DNA of 64,000 nt, taken from assembly GCA_022702705.1 (NCBI GenBank), contig CM040429.1, positions 110,151,943 through 110,215,942 of the forward strand, given 5' to 3'. The stretch is from Papilionanthe hookeriana x Papilionanthe teres (Eukaryota; Streptophyta; Magnoliopsida; Asparagales; Orchidaceae). Below are positions 57,289-64,000 of this stretch, piece after piece; positions within the stretch are counted from its first letter, which is position 1, and every line of letters begins with the position of its first letter. Under the pieces are notes generated by a model. That model did not search any database. It saw only the letters and a program-made list of their open reading frames with translations, and was not told where the DNA came from. The position numbers and the translations under genes were made by a program.

Positions 57289-57336
57289 GTCAGGCTGACG
57301 ACGTTAAACTAAGTGCTTTATGGGAGGCAACCCATA
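57289..57336 (+). promoter_or_regulatory. Conserved post-pol hairpin motif, element E
   Basis: GTCAGGCTGACGACGTTAAA, AAGTGCTTT and ATGGGAGGCAACCCAT (5-bp stem, 6-nt loop), starting 12 bp after the pol stop. Confidence 0.7.
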
Positions 57337-57500
57337 TTTATCTTTGTGGTGTGTTTGCTTGTTTTTTGTAGATGTGCTTTTTAGATAGTTATTTTTGAAT
57401 TCTAATTACTCCTAAATACTTTTAAAATTGATAAATATTGGATCGAATTGAGATATTGGAATATTTTGGGCCAAACAAAGTTCGGTGAGAATTTTTTACC

Positions 57501-57641
57501 ACTGGCGCCGCCAGCGCCCAATTACAGAGAAGTTGCTGAACTTACAAGTTTGAGCGCCACCGGCACCCAAAACCTGTGACGGTTTTTGGAGTTTCAAAAT
57601 GTGAGTTTTGGCTGCTTTGAGAGGGATCTTCATCCTTATAA
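57501..57641 (+). promoter_or_regulatory. GC-box module before ORF1 of E
   Basis: ACTGGCGCCGCCAGCGCCCA and AGCGCCACCGGCACCC (57501-57570) separated by CAGAGAAGTTGCTGAAC, which resembles AGAGAGTTCAGCAAT in E's own LTR. A weak TATA candidate, CTTATAAC, lies at 57635-57642, about 40 bp before the ATG. Confidence 0.5.
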
Positions 57642-57680
57642 CTCCGTAAACTCCATTTTAGACTTCCTAACTCCAGAAAA

Positions 57681-58861
57681 ATGAAAACTACCATTCCCAA
57701 TTCGCATCCCATGGATTCCTACTCTATAGAAACCCCTCGATCTCGCATTTTTAACCGAAGGAAGTTTATAAGTTTTGAGGCGCAGCGATTGTTCAACAAA
57801 GTGATGATGAAGAGGAGGATTATCAAGGAAAGAGGCTTCATAAATCGAGGTATGGATAATCCTACAACTAGAATTGAAGAGATAATTAAGGAGAGACATT
57901 GGGAAGTGCTTTGCTACACTACCGCTGCCGTAGTTGTTCCGGTCGTGAAAGAATTCTATGCAAATCTTCACGGGATCAATCAAGGGTTCATATTTGTGTG
58001 AGGTAGGTTTGTGCAATTCACTCCTGCAAGAATTAAAGATCTCTTTATGATTGAGAGTGTCCCTATTTGCCATTATTCTAATTTCAATGCCATAAGTGAT
58101 AATATGAATGATGTGTATCGTTATTTGACGGATGAGAATGAGGATTGGGAAATTAGAGAAAATGGATATATTAGTTTCCCTGCTGCATCTCTAAATCTAG
58201 TGTCAAAGCAATGGCATTACTGTATTTCGGCAAAGTTATTTCCATCATTGAAGATTAGCAAGGTAACCAAGGAAAGTGCCATTTTAAATTTTTGTATTCA
58301 AACTGGGAGGCCGATTGACATTGGTAATATAATTGTGAATTCAGTTTTGGGATTAATTGTTCATGGATCTAAATATGGGCTTGGACACCCGTCCACCATA
58401 TTTTTGTTATGTAGTCAATTACAAGTTCCATATGAGAGTTAGGAAAAGGTTCGTCTTCCATGGAGGCCTATTGATCCAACTAATCTTTATGACTACCAAA
58501 CAGTTGGAGATGAAGATGATATGAAATTGTTTGCTGATCAACCAACACAGACTTCACAACCGATTCAACCCTATTTTCCTGAAAGTTCCAGAATGATACT
58601 GAAGAGGATCAAATAGTTGGAGAAAGAGGTATAGAACGTTATTAATGCATTCAATAAAATTTCTGATTTATTTGATCATATAGATTGGAGGATGAAGGAA
58701 TAATTTGATCACATTGGTCGAATTGAGATGGGCTTGATTAATCTGATGAAGAAGAATGCGGTGATTGCTTCCCAGTTCGTCCATTCTACAATTTGTTCGT
58801 GCATCAGCAATCAATTGGAGACATCAGAGGAGAAGATAGTTCTAAAACTGATGTGGAGTAA
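57681..58861 (+). pseudogene. ORF1 of element E (putative plant transposon protein-like), broken
   Basis: MKTTIPNSHPMDSYSIETPR, FNRRKFISFEAQRLFNKVMM, CYTTAAVVVPVVKEFYANL, then TGA at 57999 within VRGRFVQFTP, ICHYSNF, NLVSKQWHYCISAKLF and GRPIDIGNIIVNSVLG. Stops at 58441 and near 58615, 58633 and 58702. The helical tail INAFNKISDLFDHIDWRMKE and the acidic end SSKTDVE lead to TAA at 58859. Full length of about 393 codons is retained. The N-terminal half is open. Confidence 0.8.
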
Positions 58862-59398
58862 TTATTGGATTCTACTTATGTTTGTTGTGTGTTTAGTTTA
58901 CTTTGCTTGATTTTTCTTAGAGTGTGGTATTTACTTTATTTTGCTTTGTAATTTGAATTTGGATTGGATATGCTTACTTTCATTGTGTGCATAGATTTTA
59001 GTGTTTGCTTATCGTAGCGTACTTGCAACACTAAACATCTAAAAGTTGTTGGTTTGGTTTGAATGAACATATTTTGTGTTTATATTGTAACTTGGATTTT
59101 ATATATAAAAGTATGTTATGTATTATTTGTGTAAAGAATTGTGTTAATTATTACTTGTGAGATGAAGTAGATGCTTAATGAAGTGTTAAACATCATTGTG
59201 GAGGTCAAAATGATCGAAATTACGAAAAAAATTTTCAGACCCAGAAAAAATTTTGTACTAGCACTGCCGGCGCCCAAGTATATAAAAACGCCGAAAACCC
59301 TTTATTTCACGATTTTGACCCTGGGACCCATGATTTTTTCCATTGCTTTCGTCTTCCTCCTCCATTTTTGTGATTTTGAAGACCTAGAGCTTGCTAGA
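58862..59398 (+). other. ORF1-ORF2 interval of E, left of solo LTR S
   Basis: G/T-rich sequence after ORF1, then a box plus TATA module at 59262-59287, then leader sequence cut at GCTTGCTAGA by S. Compared with C, most of the box cluster is deleted, leaving one box. Confidence 0.6.
59262..59287 (+). promoter_or_regulatory. Putative internal promoter before ORF2 of E
   Basis: A single box GCACTGCCGGCGCCC followed at once by AAGTATATAAAAACGCC, with TATATAAAA at 59279-59287. Without S, ORF2 would start about 380 nt downstream. Confidence 0.55.
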
Positions 59399-59591
59399 TG
59401 ATCCATGAAAAAAATACTCATTTTTATGCCTTGATTTTTATCAAATTTTTAAGGATATTATGCTTTAATGAAAGGTATTTTTGTGTTTTTGGATATAGGT
59501 GATTGAAAAATGTTCAAGAAGGAAAAAAGTGAAAAAGGAGCAAAAAGGAGCAAAAATGGAGCCAAAATGCAAAATTGTCAAAATTATTGAT

Positions 59592-59931
59592 CTGGCGCCT
59601 AGGCGCTAGAATCCGGCGCCTAAGCACCAGGTCGATACGGGATCTGTCAAGATTTTTGACGACTTTTGGACGATTATTTTGACGGTGTTAGCGGTTATTG
59701 GACCTTCTAGACGACTGTCAGTTGTTCCTGGTTTATAGGACATGTGATACAATGTATTTGGACGCTTGGAAATGGTTTTAATCGCGAAGAGGTGCGATCT
59801 AAAGTGAAGAGGTGCGAAGAACTGGACGCAGAGTCCGGCGCCTAGGCGCCAGACACACCTTCTAGAAGATTCATTAAATGTGGACACATTTTGAATAGGT
59901 GCCTTGAGGCAACCCTTGAAGCCTATAAATA
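59592..59931 (+). promoter_or_regulatory. LTR promoter of S: GC palindromes and TATA box
   Basis: CTGGCGCCTAGGCGCTAG and CCGGCGCCTAAGCACCAG, then 200 bp further CCGGCGCCTAGGCGCCAG, then TATAAATA 70 bp downstream. Confidence 0.65.
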
Positions 59932-61166
59932 GGAGGCTACTCCTTCAGAGAAAAACACCAAACTTAGCCCCCTATCTAGAGCCCTATATAGAGAGAGAAT
60001 TAGAGAGATACTTTAGGGCCACATTTTACTATCCTTCATAAATTAGTTAGTTATTTTATTTAGAGTTTGTATTGAGAGTTTAAAGAGTTGGTGCTTTTGA
60101 AGTTTATTTACTTTGGAGTCAGAAGAATTCAGAGGTTCAGTAGGAGAAAAACTTGAGATAAGTATTTGTAATTTTATTCAAAGTTTTATTATCATGTTTT
60201 GTTGTTTAAATTCAATGTGTTCTGAGTAGTTAGTTTACTTTCTCCTTTCAATTATGAAAAGATAAATAAGATAATATAAAATTCATTGGAGAATTAGAAA
60301 CTATTTATATTTTAAAACATTGTGATGATATTAATACCAGATCTTAATTTACTATTTAAATTGGCCATTTAAATTGTTAAAATCTGTTGAAGAGTTTTGA
60401 TATCTAGAAGGAGATGAATTCTAAACTAGTAGATATCACATGAATCCTTGGGTAGTAAAAGGCCTTGTGCGGGTTATTCAAGGTGAAGTGCAAATACATA
60501 GGAAGATATTATATAATGGGCGTAGAATTGATAAGTTTTTAGAGTGACAGACTAAATTCTTGTGATTTGGTTTATAGTGAAGGAAAGGGTCACTAGTAGG
60601 GCCGACCATAGCCACCCTTGGACATCTAGTAGTGTGAGCCTAGATTAACCCATTCTACTAACAATACATCCGGACTCGATCTATAAAGTTAGCCAATGTT
60701 CTTTACACCCGGATCAAAGGGTAAAGAATATGAATGCTTCTATTTGGCACAATACCATAAATTTATATTCTCCACGAATACTATCATTATCTTAGAAAAT
60801 CTTGGATTAATTGAAAGGAAGAAAGTTGCTTTCTTATTGTTATTTACATTAATCATTTCATTACTGCTTTATTATTGCATCTAGTAAATTAAAAATATCA
60901 AATTTATAACTATAAAAGAAATACTTAAAATAAAATTAAAATATTTAAAAATCCATAACTCACTCCTCGTGGGATCGATACTGGGGTCTTTGTTTCAAAG
61001 ACCTATATTACTTGATACGATACGTATACTTGCGTAGTACCCCTAGTGTGTAAAATATTTTCGATAAAATTATATTTATATATACTAGCTGCTATTATTA
61101 TCTATTACATATATTTGAAAGTATTAATTATTATATTTGTCATCAGCGGATTGCGAGTCAAGTTTT

Positions 61167-61184
61167 TGGCACCGTTGCCGGGGA
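61167..61184 (+). other. PBS-like copy inside LTR S
   Basis: TGGCACCGTTGCCGGGGA preceded by GAGTCAAGTTTT, 36 bp before the LTR end. One mismatch from the exact tRNA-Asp complement. There is no true PBS beyond this solo LTR. Confidence 0.8.
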
Positions 61185-61220
61185 TTGAATTTTTAGTACG
61201 CATATGTTTAGCGTGGGTCA

Positions 61221-61486
61221 CTAGATCTCGGATTGGAAGTGATTTCAAAGCTTTTTGAGACCGGATCTACACTTCTCTTAGTAAGAGCTTCACTTTAAGT
61301 TAAAATTTTTTTATTTTCACCATAGAAATATCTCACATTGCTTAGGTTGGAATTTTTGGATTTTTAAAAAGATTTTGAGATTTCCATAATGAAATTTGCT
61401 CTTACTTATTTAAAATAGTATTTGGAGTTTGTTACATTGTGAATTTGGAATTTATTGGAATTTTCTTACAAATTTTAGAAATTCAC
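61221..61486 (+). other. ORF2 leader of E, right of solo LTR S
   Basis: Continues the element sequence after the CTAGA duplication: TTCAAAGCTTTTTGAGACC, AGTAAGAGCTTCACTTTAA, matching C at 23340-23395. No ORF. Confidence 0.75.
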
Positions 61487-62612
61487 ATGGCGCCAAGGAT
61501 AAGTAAAGGGAAGAGAAAATTAGATTTTGATGAAGAAAAATTTGTTAATATTAAAGCGCAATTTTGTTTTAACTCTTACCTTTACAATAAGAAGTGTATC
61601 CAGGATCGTGCTTTTGATAATCCTGGTGGATCTGTAGAACAGTTAATTGCAAAGCAGAACTGGGAACGATTTTGTTATTTTACTGTGAATACTGTTATGG
61701 GAGTTGTTAGAGAGTTCTATGAAAATGTGCCCTGGACTGAGACTAAGTATGTGTTAGTTAGAGAAAAAATGGTTGAGTTTACTCCTCAGCGTATTAATGC
61801 CTTCTATCAGACTCGGGAACCATTTGTTTGTGAATATGAAAACTTTGATACTCGAGAGGCAAATATGAGAGAAGTGATTGCTTTTCTGATAAATGGAAGA
61901 GGGGAATGGAAAGTAAGTCAAAAATAGATGATTAACTTCCCTACTTCCATGTTAAATGTTGCATCAAAAGTTTGGCACTATTTCATCTCTGCAAGACTAT
62001 TACCTTCTTATCACCACAGCGAAGTTACAAGGAATAGAGCAATTTTGAACTATTGTATTCAGAAGATGAAAAAGATTAATATTGGAACTATTGTCTTCAA
62101 GAACATTCAGACTATTGCTAGAGGTGAGAGCACTAGTGGATTAGGGCAGCCTGCCTTAGTTCATGCCCTGTGTGTTCAGTCTAGAGTGGAGTTCAGCAGT
62201 TCTGAAGAAGTAGCTATACCGCTGAGACCAATTACAAAGAAAATTATCCTTACTTATGAGTCTCATGTGGGAGCTCGAGATAAGAGTATGAGTACTAATA
62301 TTCCTACTACGAGTTACGACGTTCCATCTACATCTGAGCTACCTACCTTATCTGATATTATGGAGCAACTGAGATTACAGAGTGCTAGTGTGGATAGACT
62401 CCATGGTAGGATGGATGTGTTTGAGGCCAGAAGTGATGTGAATGAAGATTATTTGAAGAGGAGAGTTGAGTTCGATATTGCCTATTATGATGCTCAGGTC
62501 AGATTTATGGGGGGAGACTGATGTGATATTTCCTACTTGCCCCAGCTACACAATGTATAGACCTGATCTTGCTGATGACCCTGCTGATGATCCTAGTGAT
62601 GAAGATTGGTAG
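61487..62612 (+). pseudogene. ORF2 of element E (putative plant transposon protein-like), nearly intact
   Basis: MAPRISKGKRKLDFDEEKF start, CIQDRAFDNPGGSVEQLI, FCYFTVNTVMGVVREFY, VREKMVEFTPQRINAF. One in-frame TAG (61925) follows GEWKVSQK, then MLNVASKVWHYFISARLL, LNYCIQKMKKINIGTIVF and a linker rich in Ser/Thr, then MEQLRLQSASVDRLHGRMDV (helical). A 1-nt gain near 62515 shifts the frame before the acidic tail DDPADDPSDEDW, TAG at 62610. It is the best preserved ORF2 here. Basic start, acidic end; function unknown. Confidence 0.85.
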
Positions 62613-62974
62613 ATTGTTTGTTTATATTTCTGTTTTTCTTGTTTTGTTGTGTTGTACTAACCTTATCTGATATTATGGAGCAACTGAGATTACAGAGTGC
62701 TAGTGTGGATAGACTCCATGGTAGGATGGATGTGTTTGAGGCCAGAAGTGATGTGAATGAAGATTATTTGAAGAGGAGAGTTGAGTTCGATATTGCCTAT
62801 TATGATGCTCATGTCGGATTTATGGGGGAGATCGATGTGATATTTCCTACTTGCCCTGCCTACACAATGTATAGACCTGATCTTGCTGATGACCCTGCTG
62901 ATGATCCTAGTGATGAAGATTGGTAGATTGTTTGTTTATATTTCTGTTTTTCTTGTTTTGTTGTGTTGTACTAT
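62346..62974 (+). repeat. Tandem duplication of the ORF2 3' end, two units of about 315 bp
   Basis: 62346-62660 and 62661-62974 are nearly identical, beginning CCTTATCTGATATTATGGAG and ending GTTGTGTTGTACTA. The second unit recreates the helical segment and acidic tail without the 1-nt gain seen in the first, ending at TAG 62924-62926. High identity suggests a recent event. Confidence 0.9.
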
Positions 62975-64000
62975 TGTGATGTAGTAGTTATTTGTTTTTC
63001 ATGTGATGTGTAACCCTGCTGGTGTACAGTTATGTTGTATTGAAAAAAAAATTGAAATTGTTAAATGAACTGTGTAGTGATGTAATAGTTTGTTTAGTAT
63101 TGTGATGTTTTGTTGGATGTTTAAATGTTTAAAGTTAACTTCTCTTCACCTTGCAAAAGTTTTAAATATTTATATATCACTATTACTAATTGTTTCATGC
63201 CTGCTAGTTGTAAATTTTGACTAATACTAGATAGTTGTTGAAGATTTCAAGATCCCAGCCAAAAAGGTTAGTTTTCTTTTACTCTCTACTGTGTCAAATT
63301 TATTAAAAAATTCAAGTTTGGGGGAGGGTAGAGAAATATTAACTCTTATTTTTTCTCAATTATTATATTTTCAAAAATTATTAGCATAACTTCTGGCAGT
63401 TGAACATTACTATAGGTAACTAAAACTTTTTATTTCAGTTGAATATTATGGAAGAATTGGATGAAAGTTTTTAGTAAAAAAGGTTAATTTTATAGAGGTG
63501 AGATATTTGGTATGAAAGGGTTTGATTATAGTTAACTATTTAAAGTAAAGAAAAATGTCATTTTGAAATGTTAAGAGACATAAAGTATTGTGTTTTAAGA
63601 AAATATTATGACTTTATGATGAATAATAAAACTTGTACCTAATTATAAAGTAAGGAGGTATCTCAAGTTTGAACTTTAGAAAGAGAAGAGTGAAGTTTAA
63701 AATCATTAAAGGCTATCCAGATATAATAATCCTCATTTAAAAAAAAAAAGAGAAAAGAAAAAGAAAAGAAAAGAAGGATTGAAAAACAATCCCAAAAATA
63801 AAAGAAAAAGAAAAAAGAAAGAAAAGAGTAATTATGAGGAGAAGCTTGAGGAGATGCCTAATCAAAATTTGGCTTCACTTGAATCACCCTAAAGGGAGAA
63901 CTTGATTTTATTTCTGAATTTATATTTAGAGTATTGGACTATATTCTGATAAAGTTTGCATGAACTCTTTTTTCACATAATCTTTCAAGGCACTCTTAAT
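62975..64000 (+). other. 3' noncoding region of E
   Basis: Internal PPT-like TTCAAGTTTGGGGGAGGG at 63311-63328. A/G-rich tract 63738-63830. Conserved block at 63838-63886 with GAGAAGCTTGAGGAGATGCC and TTGGCTTCACTTGAATCA. The LTR-adjacent tract and 3' LTR lie beyond base 64000. No ORF. Confidence 0.75.

Larger units (their letters stand above)
59399..61220 (+). mobile_element. Solo Athila LTR S
   Basis: TGATCCATG to GTGGGTCA, 1822 bp, flanked by CTAGA on both sides (59394-59398 and 61221-61225). No polypurine tract or PBS lies outside it, so it is a solo LTR left by LTR-LTR recombination. It is closely similar to LTR 12017-13867. The surrounding sequence matches element C at 23325-23345 once S is removed. 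Box clusters at 59592-59631 and 59834-59853, TATAAATA at 59924-59931. Confidence 0.9.
35056..64000 (+). mobile_element. Athila-type element E, carrying three later insertions
   Basis: 5' LTR, PBS, gag, pro, RT, RNase H, integrase, ORF1, ORF2 and most of the 3' noncoding region are all visible on the plus strand. Removing X1, X2 and S leaves about 12 kb, a normal Athila length. The 3' LTR is predicted to begin about 200 bp beyond the window from the polypurine-tract spacing seen in C, F and G. Confidence 0.9.

Overview
This window looks like a heterochromatic, probably pericentromeric, block of a flowering-plant nuclear genome. It is A+T-rich and made of nested LTR retrotransposons. I found no convincing host gene, tRNA or rRNA gene. 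Almost every coding piece belongs to Ty3/gypsy elements of the Athila type. The signs are Gag with Pro, RT, RNase H and integrase in Ty3 order, a primer-binding site matching the 3' end of tRNA-Asp, LTRs of about 1.5-1.9 kb, and extra ORFs after pol that resemble the family called 'putative plant transposon protein'. All copies carry stops or frameshifts and look dead.

Nesting, as I read it. Element G (+, 27665-35055) is the oldest. Element C (+, 20496-27664) sits in G's RT. A minus-strand tandem pair sits in C's integrase: element F (12017-20495) and element B (gag at 10887-11821), sharing the LTR at 12017-13867. Element A (-, 1-10886) sits in B's gag. Element E (+, 35056 to beyond 64000) sits in G's 3' LTR. 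E was itself hit three times: by two copies of a 7.4-7.6 kb element X (36976-44416 in gag, 48107-55671 in RNase H), each with TG...CA ends and a 5-bp target duplication and no coding capacity (giant solo LTRs in my reading), and by a solo Athila LTR S (59399-61220, perfect CTAGA duplication).

Layout of an Athila copy here: LTR, PBS, gag, pro-RT-RNaseH-integrase, a conserved hairpin just after the pol stop, a GC-palindrome/TATA module, ORF1, a second such module, ORF2, about 1.2 kb of noncoding sequence with two polypurine tracts, LTR. In A, C and E, ORF1 and ORF2 are both full proteins of the transposon-protein type. In F and G, ORF1 is reduced to a roughly 125-residue coiled-coil-like tail.

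The most interesting signal is regulatory. Each element repeats its own GC-rich palindrome at three places: LTR U3, just before ORF1, and between ORF1 and ORF2. In several cases a TATA box follows. The palindrome differs by family (CTCGCCGTCGGCGAG in A, GGCGCCTAGGCGCC in B/F/G/S, GGCGCCGCCGGCGCC-like in C/E) but matches among the sites of one element. This suggests three related promoters per element and perhaps a self-recognising regulatory system. Other candidates are a possible -1 frameshift site between gag and pro shared by A and E, a conserved post-pol hairpin, a PBS-like copy inside LTR ends, and paired polypurine tracts at near-constant spacing.
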